From the NCBI RefSeq assembly GCF_000559025.1, contig NZ_JAAN01000005.1, positions 1-64,000 of the forward strand: a stretch of 64,000 bases of DNA, written 5' to 3'. Positions within the stretch are counted from its first letter, which is position 1. The number at the start of each line of letters is the position of its first letter. The notes beneath the pieces are model-generated. The model did no database searches. It had not been told where the DNA came from and saw only the letters and a program-made list of their open reading frames with translations. The DNA comes from Luteimonas huabeiensis HB2. Lineage in GTDB: Bacteria > Pseudomonadota > Gammaproteobacteria > Xanthomonadales > Xanthomonadaceae. The position numbers were made by a program, and so were the translations under genes. Positions 17,938-29,252 of the stretch are shown piece after piece.

Positions 17938-18678
17938 TCATACGCCCATGTAGCGCCCGGGCCGATGGTTGAACATCAGCACCAGGCTCAGCACCAGCGC
18001 GCCCAGCGCCGAGTACAGCACCTGCCGGGGCTCGAACAGCAGCAGCGCGCAGGCCATCAGGGCGGCATCGAAGGCCATCTGCACCTTGCCCGCGCTCCAG
18101 CCACGGCTGCGCTGCAGGTACACCGCGAGGATGCCCAGCCCGCCCAGGCTGGCGCGATGGCGGATGAAGAACAGGATCCCCAGCCCGGTCAGCGCGCCGC
18201 CGACCACCGCCGCATACAGCGGGCTCATGTGCGCGTAGCCGGCCCAGTCCGGCAGGCGATCGGCGAGCAGGCCGACCGCGGCCACCGCCGCGAAGGTCTT
18301 GAGGGTGAACTCCCAGCCCATGCGGCGCAGCGCCAGCCAGTAGAAGGGCAGGTTGACCACGATGAACATGGTGCCGAACGGCCAGCCCAGCGCGTGGTGC
18401 AGCATCAGCGCCACGCCGGCCATGCCGCCGATGATCAGCCCGCCGTGCGCGAACACGGCCAGGCCCAGCGAGGCGGTGAGCGTGGCCAGCAGCAGGCCCT
18501 GCACGTCCTCGGCCGGCGTGTGGCGATCGCGCGTGCGCGCGGCGGCGGTGCCGGCCGAATCGGGCGGCGGGGTCAGCGGGCCGGACGTGACCGGCGGATG
18601 CGCGCCGCCGGCGGGCGCGGTCGCGCCGGACCCGTCGGCGGGCGCCTGGCGGGCCGGGGGCACGGGCGGGCGTGTCAT
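17938..18678 (-). CDS. YitT family membrane protein
   Basis: Integral membrane protein of about 246 residues. A Pro/Ala-rich cytoplasmic N-terminus of about 45 residues precedes five or six hydrophobic segments with GGLIIGGMAGVALMLHH and SLGGLGILAVYL, typical of the YitT N-terminal repeat. The family is a putative transporter of unknown substrate. The C-terminal DUF2179 domain found in many YitT proteins is absent, as in the shorter proteobacterial subgroup. The start is uncertain: ATG 18678 is used, and ATG 18705 adds nine residues. Confidence 0.85.
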   Translation of the reverse strand: MTRPPVPPARQAPADGSGATAPAGGAHPPVTSGPLTPPPDSAGTAAARTRDRHTPAEDVQGLLLATLTASLGLAVFAHGGLIIGGMAGVALMLHHALGWPFGTMFIVVNLPFYWLALRRMGWEFTLKTFAAVAAVGLLADRLPDWAGYAHMSPLYAAVVGGALTGLGILFFIRHRASLGGLGILAVYLQRSRGWSAGKVQMAFDAALMACALLLFEPRQVLYSALGALVLSLVLMFNHRPGRYMGV

Positions 18679-18813
18679 GCGGGTGTCGATGTTGCGGCGC
18701 AGCATGATCGCAGGCCGCCGCTGCCACGACAATCCCCGTTCGCCCCCGCCGTCGTCGCCCATGACGTATCCGCCCGCCACCCGCCGCAGGACCGCGCGGT
18801 CCGCACGCCCCGC

Positions 18814-19227
18814 ATGAGCGGAGGCGTCCGGGTGGGCGAGGACGAGATCGTCGAGCGCTTCGTGCGCGCGAGCGGTCCCGGCGGGCAGAACGTGAACAAG
18901 GTGTCCACCGCGGTGGAGCTGCGCTTCGACATCGCCGGCTCCCCTTCGCTGGACGAGGCCGTGCGCGCGCGCCTGCTCGCGCGCCGCGACCGCCGCGTCA
19001 CCGACGCCGGGGTATTGGTGATCAACGCACAGCGCTACCGGACCCAGGAACGCAACCGCGAGGACGCACGCGCCCGCCTGCAGGCGTTCCTGGACGCGGG
19101 CCTGCACGCGCCCGCGCCGCGCATCGCCACCCGGCCTTCCCGCGCGGCCAAGCGGCGCCGGCTCGACGAGAAGCGCGTGCGCGGCGACGTCAAGCGCGGC
19201 CGCGGCCGCCGCGACTGGAGCGAATGA
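18814..19227 (+). CDS. arfB: Alternative ribosome-rescue factor / peptidyl-tRNA hydrolase ArfB
   Basis: Release-factor-like protein of 137 residues. The GGQ motif (23-25) in SGPGGQNVNKVST hydrolyses peptidyl-tRNA on stalled ribosomes. The basic C-terminal tail (about 110-137, rich in Arg and Lys) would enter the empty mRNA channel, as known for ArfB/YaeJ. No stop-codon recognition domain is present. The stop overlaps the next start by 4 bases (ATGA), so the downstream acyltransferase is probably translationally coupled. Confidence 0.93.
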   Translation: MSGGVRVGEDEIVERFVRASGPGGQNVNKVSTAVELRFDIAGSPSLDEAVRARLLARRDRRVTDAGVLVINAQRYRTQERNREDARARLQAFLDAGLHAPAPRIATRPSRAAKRRRLDEKRVRGDVKRGRGRRDWSE

Positions 19228-19853
19228 CCTTGCAGTACCCACCCGAACCCGAACGCCGCGACGACATCCTCATCCCGCTGCCGCCCAGCGCGCCGCGGGT
19301 GAAGCCCAACCGCTTTACCCGCTGGCTCGGCCGCACGATCCTGCGGCTCGGGGGCTGGCGCATGGTCGGCGAGTTCCCGGACATCCCGAAGCTGGTGCTG
19401 ATCGGCGCGCCGCACTCGTCCAACTGGGACGGGCTGTGGGCCTTCAGCGCCAAGGCCGCGATCGGCCTGGACCTGCGCATCCTGGGCAAGGATTCGCTGT
19501 TCCGGGTGCCGGGGCTGGGCTTCCTGCTGCGCAGGCTGGGCGTGATCCCGGTGGACCGCGCCAAGGCCAGCGGCGTGATCGAGCAGGCCGCGCAGCTCAT
19601 CCGCAGCCACGACCGGCTCTGGTACGCCCTGGCGCCGGAAGGCACCCGCGCGCGCGTGGAGCGCTGGAAGTCCGGCTTCTGGAAGATCGCCAAGGCCGCC
19701 GACGTGCCGGTGCTGCGCATGTACTTCCACTATCCCGACCGCATCATCGGCATCGGCCCGCTGTTCTACCCCAGCGACGACATGGCCGCCGACATGGCCG
19801 AACTGCGCGCCTGGTACCGCCCGTGGATGGGCAAGAACCGCGGGACGGTATGA
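19224..19853 (+). CDS. PlsC-like lysophospholipid acyltransferase family protein
   Basis: Protein of 209 residues with the two acyltransferase motifs: HSSNWD (His64 and Asp69, the HX4D catalytic pair) and PEGTR (138-142). It probably transfers an acyl chain to a glycerophospholipid or related acceptor at the inner membrane; the acceptor is unknown. It lacks obvious transmembrane helices apart from a moderately hydrophobic stretch near 55-62. It is the middle gene of a coupled run: its start overlaps arfB and its stop overlaps the next start. Confidence 0.88.
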   Translation: MTLQYPPEPERRDDILIPLPPSAPRVKPNRFTRWLGRTILRLGGWRMVGEFPDIPKLVLIGAPHSSNWDGLWAFSAKAAIGLDLRILGKDSLFRVPGLGFLLRRLGVIPVDRAKASGVIEQAAQLIRSHDRLWYALAPEGTRARVERWKSGFWKIAKAADVPVLRMYFHYPDRIIGIGPLFYPSDDMAADMAELRAWYRPWMGKNRGTV

Positions 19854-20872
19854 AGAGAGCGACCGCATCCACGCGCGCGGCGCTGATCCTGGCTGCGATC
19901 GCGCTGGCCGTTTGCGCCGCCTGGTGGTGGACGCGGCCAGGCGCCGACGCCGCCGGCAGGCCCAGGGCCGCCGATGCCGGGGCGGCCGCAGCCCCGGCGG
20001 CGCTGCCGCGTTCGCAGGCCGGTGGCGCCGCACCACGGTCGTGGCCCGACCTGCCGCCGCTGGAACGGCCGCTGCGGCTGGCGGCGGACGAACTGCGCGC
20101 ACGCGCGGATGCGGGCGATCCGCTGGCGGCCTGCCGGCTGGTCGCCGAGGCGGATCATTGCGACCAGGCGCGAGAGTTGGTGCAGCATCTGCGGCGTGCC
20201 CTGGACCAGGCCGAGCGGATGGCCGCGCACCGCACGGAGGATGGCGAGACGGACGCCGAAATGCCCAAGCGCATTCGCGCCGCGCTGGCCGAGCGGGAAC
20301 AGGCGCTGGCGCATTGCGCGGACGTGGCGCCCCCGCCGCCCGCCGAACGCGTGCGCTATGCGCGGCAGGCGGCGCTGGCGGGCCATCTCCCCTCGATGCG
20401 GCATTACGCGATCGGCCATGCGTTCCGCGTACGCGAGATCATGGCCGTGCTGCCGCAGCTCGAGATCTACCGGCGGGAGGCGGAGGTCATGGCGCGTCGC
20501 GCGGCGGCGGCGGGCGACCTGGAGTCGGCAGCCGCGCTCGCCGCCGGGTACCTGGGCGGCCTGCCGGGGCAGGGGCCATTCCCGACGTTGCTGGAGCAGA
20601 CCCTGCCCGAGGATCCGGGGCGGGCGCTGGCCTGGGCGCAGGCCGCGCTGGCGCACCCGGCGATGGCCGCGCTTCCGGAGCCGCATCCGCTGCGCGTCCG
20701 CCTCGACGAGATCCTCGCCGAGGCGACCGACCGGCTGCCGCCGGGCGCGCGCATTCCGGAGCCCGCCGCGATGGCATCCGTACCGGACGGGAGGGCCTCC
20801 GGCCGCATCGCGTCGATCCACCACGGCCTCACCCGCGAGGCCTGCAGCGAGCGGGCGTTCGTCGCGCCGTGA
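19850..20872 (+). CDS. Hypothetical membrane-anchored protein
   Basis: I do not recognise a family. The 340-residue protein begins with a basic start and a hydrophobic helix (about 8-26, ending in AAWWW) that would anchor it or act as a signal, then an Ala/Pro-rich linker to about 60. The rest is helical with few charged clusters; two short stretches (near 95-115 and 215-260) weakly resemble Sel1/TPR-like helical repeats. Four or five cysteines are scattered. The start overlaps the acyltransferase stop (ATGA), so it is likely made with it. A perfect hairpin follows 54 bp after the stop. Confidence 0.75.
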   Translation: MKRATASTRAALILAAIALAVCAAWWWTRPGADAAGRPRAADAGAAAAPAALPRSQAGGAAPRSWPDLPPLERPLRLAADELRARADAGDPLAACRLVAEADHCDQARELVQHLRRALDQAERMAAHRTEDGETDAEMPKRIRAALAEREQALAHCADVAPPPPAERVRYARQAALAGHLPSMRHYAIGHAFRVREIMAVLPQLEIYRREAEVMARRAAAAGDLESAAALAAGYLGGLPGQGPFPTLLEQTLPEDPGRALAWAQAALAHPAMAALPEPHPLRVRLDEILAEATDRLPPGARIPEPAAMASVPDGRASGRIASIHHGLTREACSERAFVAP

Positions 20873-20926
20873 TGCGACCGCGTTCGTCAGCTCGGCGGTC
20901 GGTTAGCTGGCCACGCGCTGAAGCGG

Positions 20927-20951
20927 GCGGCGCGCGCAAGGCGCGCGCCGC
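20927..20951. terminator. Bidirectional hairpin between convergent genes
   Basis: GCGGCGCGCGC and GCGCGCGCCGC form a perfect 11-bp stem around an AAG loop, midway between the convergent genes at 19850-20872 and 20963-21181. There is no T-tract on either strand, so it may be a REP-like element or a Rho-assisted terminator. Confidence 0.5.
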
Positions 20952-20962
20952 TCCTGTAGAGC

Positions 20963-21181
20963 TCAGGGCACGATGCAGCCGCAGTTCCGATAGCAGGTGA
21001 ACTCGCGACACAGGGTGTCATCGGGGGCGCATCCCGTCTGGCAGGTGCGCACGCATCCTGAGTCGCACTCGGCCGCCTGGGCCGCAGGGCCTGTAGCGAT
21101 CGCAGTGAACGCCGCACTCAGCGAGAACAGCGCGGCGCCTGCGAGGGAAAGATAGAACCGCTTCATCCTGGTCATGGTCAT
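20963..21181 (-). CDS. Small secreted eight-cysteine peptide
   Basis: Protein of 72 residues with a good signal peptide (MKRFY start, hydrophobic core 10-30, cleavage near AQA, residue 36). The mature peptide of about 36 residues has eight cysteines (39, 43, 47, 51, 58, 63, 67, 69), that is CxxxCxxxCxxxC then a second cluster, compatible with four disulfides and a helical hairpin. I recognise no family. ATG 21181 is preferred because GAGGAGG lies 11 bases upstream; ATG 21166 is an alternative. It is 81 bp downstream of a thioredoxin-fold gene on the same strand, which could help oxidise it. Confidence 0.7.
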   Translation of the reverse strand: MTMTRMKRFYLSLAGAALFSLSAAFTAIATGPAAQAAECDSGCVRTCQTGCAPDDTLCREFTCYRNCGCIVP

Positions 21182-21262
21182 CTTCCTGTAGGCCTCCTCA
21201 TTGAGGCGCGTGCGACGTTAGTACGTCGCTCTCAGACGCGCACCTTGCAGCGCAGCGGGCGC

Positions 21263-21691
21263 TCAATGCGCGACCTGGAGATCGCCCGCTAACTCGTCCA
21301 TGCGCGCGGGATCGAAACCCTGGATCCTGTGGGTCGCGGTAACCATGAAGGGCGTCATGCGCGCGTCCATGGCCTTGGCTTCCCGCCACGGGGCGTTGGA
21401 TTCCTCTATCACCCGTTCCTCGAAATCCACGCCGTGACGGGTCAGCCAATCGCGCGCGTGCGCGCTGGCAACACAGGCCGGTTGCGAGTACAGGATCATC
21501 GCGTGGCGCGAGCCTTCCATCAGTCGCCGGTTGTCCGCCGCCTCGACGACCATGCCCTCCGGCGAGGGAGACGGCGCGCTGCCGCGGGATACGAGCATGC
21601 GGCCGGTGAGCGCGCCCAGCCCGACGCAGGCGAGCGCGAACAGCGCGAGGAGCAGTCGAGTGCGTCCGCGCCGCGTCCGGTGTCCGTCCAT
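21263..21691 (-). CDS. Membrane-anchored glutaredoxin/thioredoxin-fold protein with a CxxS site
   Basis: Protein of 142 residues: an N-terminal anchor helix (about 12-33), a short linker, then a glutaredoxin-like domain from about 62. The active-site position reads CVAS (Cys73-Ser76) instead of CxxC. The cis-proline is present (MTP, Pro114). A monothiol site usually favours mixed-disulfide or glutathione-type chemistry over simple dithiol reduction. The helix would place the domain in the periplasm. It precedes the eight-cysteine peptide gene on the same strand. Confidence 0.75.
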   Translation of the reverse strand: MDGHRTRRGRTRLLLALFALACVGLGALTGRMLVSRGSAPSPSPEGMVVEAADNRRLMEGSRHAMILYSQPACVASAHARDWLTRHGVDFEERVIEESNAPWREAKAMDARMTPFMVTATHRIQGFDPARMDELAGDLQVAH

Positions 21692-21766
21692 GGATTTTTC
21701 CCCTTCGATTGTCCGATGTGGCTACCTTAGCCGCCGACGTGTGCCCGCGCATGCTGCGCCGCGGCT

Positions 21767-22735
21767 TCAGCGCTCCGAGTGCCCGCTGTCGTAGTAGTCG
21801 CGGCGGGTGAACAGCCCCGGCTTGATCAGCTCGACGAAGGCGCGCGCCTGCGGGGAGAGGTACTTGCCCTTGCGCACGACCACGCCGTAGCTGCGCTGCG
21901 GGAACCATCGCGCCAGCGAACGCGCGGCCAGGCGTTCGCGGTCGGCCTCGCCCAGGCAGATGGCGGTGACGATGCTGATGCCCATGCCCATCGCCACGTA
22001 CTGCTTGATCACCTCCCAGCCGCCGACCTCCAGGGCGACGGTGTAGGGCACGCGGTGCTGGTGGAACACCGCGTCCACCAGCCGGTAGGTGGTCAGCCGC
22101 CGCGGTGGCAGGATCAGGCCGTAGGGCGAGAGATCCTCCAGCTGTAGCGTGGGCTTGCGGGCCAGCGGGTGGTCCGGCGCCGCGATCAGCATCGGGTCGA
22201 AACGGTAGACCGGCGCGTAGTCGAGGTCGGAAGGCACCTCCAGCATCGAGCCGACGGCGAGATCGACGGCGTCGGAGCGCAGCAGGTCGAGGCCGCCGGC
22301 GCCGGTGACGTTGTCCAGGCTCAGCCGCACTTCCGGTTGCGCGCGGCGGTAGGCGTCCACGATCGGCGGCAGCAGGTGCAGGATCGTCGAGGCGCCGGCG
22401 GCGATGCGCAGCTCGCCGCCGTCCATGCCGCGCAACTGGTTCTGGAACGCCGCGGGCAGCGCGTCCAGCGCCTCGACCAGCGGCCGCGCCAGTTCGTAGA
22501 GCGCCTCGCCTTCGCGGGTCGGCAGCAGCCGGCGCCCGCTGCGCTCGAGCAGGCGCACGCCGAGGTCGCGTTCCAGCGCCTGCAATTGCAGCGTTACCGC
22601 GGGCTGGCTCAGGAACAACGTCTCGGCGGCGCGCGAAACCGAGCCCAGGCGGGCCACCTGGCAGAACGCGCGCAGGGGCTTCAGGCGGTCGCCCTTGTAC
22701 GCAAAGCGGGGCGCAGGTGCCTGTTTCCTGGGCAA
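21767..22735 (-). CDS. LysR-family regulator divergent from aceB
   Basis: LysR-type transcriptional regulator of 322 residues. The N-terminal helix-turn-helix spans about 31-60 (SVSRAAETLFLSQPAVT) and the effector domain fills the rest. No ATG starts the family N-terminus; TTG at 22735 is chosen because AAGGAG lies 6 bases upstream and the frame gives the family's MPRKQ-like start. It is divergent from aceB-aceA with 112 bp between starts, and that gap holds an ATTGAT-N12-ATCAAT palindrome, so it very probably controls the glyoxylate shunt. The inducer cannot be read from sequence. Confidence 0.88.
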   Translation of the reverse strand: MPRKQAPAPRFAYKGDRLKPLRAFCQVARLGSVSRAAETLFLSQPAVTLQLQALERDLGVRLLERSGRRLLPTREGEALYELARPLVEALDALPAAFQNQLRGMDGGELRIAAGASTILHLLPPIVDAYRRAQPEVRLSLDNVTGAGGLDLLRSDAVDLAVGSMLEVPSDLDYAPVYRFDPMLIAAPDHPLARKPTLQLEDLSPYGLILPPRRLTTYRLVDAVFHQHRVPYTVALEVGGWEVIKQYVAMGMGISIVTAICLGEADRERLAARSLARWFPQRSYGVVVRKGKYLSPQARAFVELIKPGLFTRRDYYDSGHSER

Positions 22736-22769
22736 ATTCGACTCCTTATGAGCTGAACTTATAGGTCGG

Positions 22770-22793
22770 ATTGATAAAACTGGCTTGATCAAT
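22770..22793. promoter_or_regulatory. Candidate LysR operator overlapping the aceB promoter
   Basis: ATTGAT (22770-22775) and ATCAAT (22788-22793) are perfect inverted repeats 12 bases apart, the T-N11-A-type layout of LysR sites. They overlap a plausible aceB promoter: TTGATA at 22771-22776 and TACTGT at 22793-22798 with a 16-base spacer. The area is the most AT-rich of the locus. Confidence 0.5.
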
Positions 22794-22847
22794 ACTGTAC
22801 CCCGGCGGATGTTGGGTACACCCCCCACAGCCCATGGAGTGCCTTCC

Positions 22848-24458
<1,611 letters not shown>

Positions 24459-24503
24459 CCCGCCCCCAGCGGGGCGCTTTCCCTTCCTCCACGGAGACAC
24501 GCC

Positions 24504-25802
<1,299 letters not shown>

Positions 25803-25831
25803 GCGCGGCGATGTCCGGGAGGGGCGCGGCT

Positions 25832-25858
25832 GGCGCCGCCGCAGGGATGGGCGGCGCC
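25832..25858. terminator. Hairpin between convergent aceA and comM
   Basis: GGCGCCGC (25832-25839) and GCGGCGCC (25851-25858) form a perfect 8-bp stem with an 11-base loop in the gap between the convergent genes. No T-tract follows, so terminator function is only suggested by position. Confidence 0.35.
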
Positions 25859-25914
25859 GGACGCGATACGGGCCCTCAGTCGCGTGCCGAGGGCGTGCGC
25901 GCCGCCGGCGCCGC

Positions 25915-27429
25915 TCAGGCCGCTGCGGCGGGCTCGGCGGTGCCGAAACCGCGATAGGCCAGGGCTTCGGTCAGGTGCGCGGTGCCGATCGCCTCGCGAC
26001 CGTCGAGATCGGCGATGGTGCGGGCCACGCGCAGGCAGCGGTGCATGGCGCGCGCCGAGAGCTGCAGCGATTCGACCGCGCGCTCCAGCAGGGCCTGGTC
26101 GGCGGCCTGGAGCCGGCAAGACGCCAGGGTGGCCGCCTGGTCCAGGCGCGCGTTGCAGCGGCCGGCGCGCGCGAGCTGCCGGTCGCGCGCGGCTTCCACG
26201 CGCCGGCGGATCGCCGCGCTCGCCTCGCCGGGCGGCGCGTCGGGACGCAGTTCGGATGCGGGCAGTCGCGGGATCTCGAGTTGCAGGTCGATGCGGTCCA
26301 GCAGCGGCCCCGAGATGCGCGCGCGATAGCGGCGGATCGCATCGGGCGGGCAGCGGCAGCGCCCGGACGGATCGCCGGCCCAACCGCAAGGGCAGGGGTT
26401 CATCGCCGCCACCAGCTGGAAGCGGGCCGGGAACTCGACCTGGCGTGCGGCGCGCGAGATCGTCACCACGCCCGATTCCAGCGGCTCGCGCAGCACTTCC
26501 AGCGCGCGGCGCTCCCATTCCGGCAATTCGTCGAGGAACAGCACGCCGTGATGCGCCAGCGAGATCTCGCCGGGGCGCGGCTCGCTGCCGCCGCCCACCA
26601 GCGCCACCGCGCTGGCGGTGTGGTGCGGGGCGCGGAAGGGGCGCACGCGCCAGCGCGCGGGATCGAGCCCGCGGCCGCTCACCGAGGCCACGGCGGCCGC
26701 TTCCAGCGCTTCGTCCTCGGCCGGCGCGGGCAGCAACCCGGGCAGGCGCGAGGCCAGCAGGGTCTTGCCGCAGCCGGGCGGGCCCACCAGCAGCAGATGG
26801 TGACCGCCGGCGGCGGCGATCTCCAGTGCGCGCCGGGCGCGGTGCTGGCCGCGGACGTCGTGCATGTCCGGCACTGCGGCGGCCGCGGCGCGCGGGGCGA
26901 CGCCCGGCGGCAGCGCCTTGCGCCCGTGCAGCATCGCGCAGACCTCCAGCAGGGTGCGCGCCGCCAGCACCTCCACCCGGTGCGCCAGCGCGGCCTCCGG
27001 CGCGTTGGCCGCGGGCACGACCATCCGTCGCCCGGCGCCGGCAGCCGCCAGCGCGGCGGGCAGCGCGCCGTCCACCGGGCGCAGTTCGCCGGTCAGGCCC
27101 AGTTCGCCGAGGAACTCGGTGTCGCGCAGCGGTTCGGCGGGGATCTGGCCGCTGGCGGCGAGGATGCCCAGGGCGATCGGCAGGTCGAAGCGGCCGCCGT
27201 GCTTGGGCAGGTCCGCCGGCGCCAGGTTGACGGTGATGCGGCGCGCCGGGAACTCGAACTGCGCGCACTGGATCGCCGCGCGCACCCGGTCCTTGGCTTC
27301 GCGTACGGCCGCCTCAGGGAGGCCGACGATGGACATGGAGGGCAGGCCGCCGGCGAGGTGGACCTCGACCTGCACCGCAGGCGCGGTCACCCCGGCACGC
27401 GCGCGTCCATGCACGAGTGCGAGCCCCAT
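25915..27429 (-). CDS. comM: YifB/ComM-type Mg-chelatase-like AAA+ ATPase
   Basis: AAA+ helicase-like protein of 504 residues. An N-terminal Lon-protease-like ChlI domain (about 1-170) precedes the ATPase core, with Walker A GPPGCGKT at 216-223, FLDELPEW as Walker B region and a Cys-rich CPCGW...CRC insertion. A C-terminal Mg-chelatase domain ends near 495. ComM promotes branch migration during natural transformation in Vibrio and Acinetobacter; that function is inferred from family. ubiK lies 13 bp upstream on the same strand. Confidence 0.94.
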   Translation of the reverse strand: MGLALVHGRARAGVTAPAVQVEVHLAGGLPSMSIVGLPEAAVREAKDRVRAAIQCAQFEFPARRITVNLAPADLPKHGGRFDLPIALGILAASGQIPAEPLRDTEFLGELGLTGELRPVDGALPAALAAAGAGRRMVVPAANAPEAALAHRVEVLAARTLLEVCAMLHGRKALPPGVAPRAAAAAVPDMHDVRGQHRARRALEIAAAGGHHLLLVGPPGCGKTLLASRLPGLLPAPAEDEALEAAAVASVSGRGLDPARWRVRPFRAPHHTASAVALVGGGSEPRPGEISLAHHGVLFLDELPEWERRALEVLREPLESGVVTISRAARQVEFPARFQLVAAMNPCPCGWAGDPSGRCRCPPDAIRRYRARISGPLLDRIDLQLEIPRLPASELRPDAPPGEASAAIRRRVEAARDRQLARAGRCNARLDQAATLASCRLQAADQALLERAVESLQLSARAMHRCLRVARTIADLDGREAIGTAHLTEALAYRGFGTAEPAAAA

Positions 27430-27442
27430 GACGGAAAACGCG

Positions 27443-27718
27443 TCAGTGGGCGGACGCTTCCGGCTGGCCGCCGCGGGCCAGTTCGGCCTCCAGCCACTGC
27501 ACGGCCTGCTCCAGCGCCTCGAGTTTCTCGCGGGTGCGCAGCAGCACCGCGCGCTGCACCTCGAATTCCTCGCGGGTGACCAGATCGAGCTTGCCGAGGC
27601 CCGACTGCAGGACCGCCTTGAAGTTCTCCTGGATCTCGTCGCGGCTGTCGCGCAGCGAAGCGGGGACCAGGCCGCTGAGGCGGCGGGCGAGTTCGTCGAT
27701 GTGGGTGAGGTCGATCAT
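27443..27718 (-). CDS. ubiK: Ubiquinone biosynthesis accessory factor UbiK
   Basis: BMFP/YqiC-type protein of 91 residues. The C-terminal half (about 45-82) is a coiled coil with TREEFEVQRAVLLRTREKLEALE, the family signature. UbiK binds UbiJ to help ubiquinone synthesis under oxic conditions; UbiJ is encoded at 14282-14950 here. ATG 27718 has CGGAG 9 bases upstream; a longer frame to 27835 overlaps the divergent promoter region. It is upstream of comM with a 13-bp gap. Confidence 0.92.
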   Translation of the reverse strand: MIDLTHIDELARRLSGLVPASLRDSRDEIQENFKAVLQSGLGKLDLVTREEFEVQRAVLLRTREKLEALEQAVQWLEAELARGGQPEASAH

Positions 27719-27840
27719 GGGGGAGTCTCCGGGTTCGATCCCAGCATGCCCGGAAGCGGACGCGAGCGCCGTCGGGGCGAAACGCGACGTGCCGTAGGAA
27801 TAATCCGAACGCTCGGGATCGATGGGGCGTCGCATTGTAA

Positions 27841-28239
<399 letters not shown>

Positions 28240-28275
28240 CGGCCGCCGCGCGCGGGCGCGGCGCCGCTGAGGACT

Positions 28276-29118
28276 TCAGTCCAGCCCGGCCGCGACGAAC
28301 GGCGGCAGCGCCTGCGCGCCGCGGTGCACGTCGGCGCTGTAGTAGCGGGTCTCGAACGCCTTGGCGCGCGCGTCGGCCTCGCGGAAATCGAAGCCGCCGG
28401 ACTTGCGCGCCAGCGTGCACGACCACCAGCCGGTCGGGTAGCAGGGTTGCGGGAACGGCAGGGTCTGGAATGCGGCAAAGCCTGCCGCGCGCATCTCCGC
28501 GCGCATCTCGGCGATCAGGTCCAGCAGCGCCAGCGGCGATTCCGACTGCTGCACCAGCAGGCCGTCGGCCTTCAGCGCGCGGAAGCAGGAGGCGTAGAAG
28601 GCGCGGTTGAACAGCCCTTCGGCGGGGCCGACCGGATCGGTCGAGTCGACGATGACCAGGTCGAGGCTGTCGGCGGGCGCGTTGGCCATGTAGGCGACGC
28701 CGTCGTCGAACAGCAACTCGGCGCGCGGGTCGCCGTTGGATTCGCACAGCTCCGGGAAGTGCTTCTCCGACATCCGCGTGACCTGCTCGTCGATGTCGCA
28801 CTGCACCGCGCGTTCCACGCCGGGGTGCTTGAGCACCTCGCGCAGGGTGCCGCAGTCGCCGCCGCCGATGATGACCACGCGCTTCGGGTCGGGATGGGTG
28901 AACAGCGCCGGGTGCGACATCATCTCGTGGTAGAGGAAGTTGTCGCGCGAGGTCAGCATGACCGCGCCGTCGATCAGCATCAGCCGGCCCCAGTCGGTGG
29001 TCTGGTAGATCTCGATCTTCTGGAACGGCGACTGCACCTCGTCGAGCTTGCGCTCGATGCGGAAGCCGATGGACGAGCCGGTGCGCTCGAACGTCTCGTG
29101 GATCCAGTTGGCGGTCAT
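28276..29118 (-). CDS. speE: Spermidine (polyamine aminopropyl-) synthase
   Basis: Transfers the aminopropyl group of decarboxylated S-adenosylmethionine to putrescine. The 280-residue protein has the SAM-type nucleotide loop IIGGGDCGTLRE (84-93), the gate and catalytic region VDSTDPVGPAEGLF and the conserved YHEMMSHPALF helix. It is convergent with the P-II gene, 36 bp stop to stop. It is divergent from the M48 gene and speA, so the polyamine genes speE and speA flank the protease. Confidence 0.96.
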   Translation of the reverse strand: MTANWIHETFERTGSSIGFRIERKLDEVQSPFQKIEIYQTTDWGRLMLIDGAVMLTSRDNFLYHEMMSHPALFTHPDPKRVVIIGGGDCGTLREVLKHPGVERAVQCDIDEQVTRMSEKHFPELCESNGDPRAELLFDDGVAYMANAPADSLDLVIVDSTDPVGPAEGLFNRAFYASCFRALKADGLLVQQSESPLALLDLIAEMRAEMRAAGFAAFQTLPFPQPCYPTGWWSCTLARKSGGFDFREADARAKAFETRYYSADVHRGAQALPPFVAAGLD

Positions 29119-29252
29119 GCGGGCGGTCTCGTGGCGGGCGGAGGAGCGGCGGACGTGGAGCGGCTGGCCGCGGCGGGGGGCGCATTGTAGCGAAGCGCCG
29201 CGGCGCCGGGCCGTCTACGATAGACGGTGGGGATGACGGAACGGGGGCGGAC

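Noticed and set aside
24459..24503. Attenuator or riboswitch between aceB and aceA
   Set aside because: The 45-bp gap holds only a C-rich stretch and the ribosome-binding site; no conserved fold seen.
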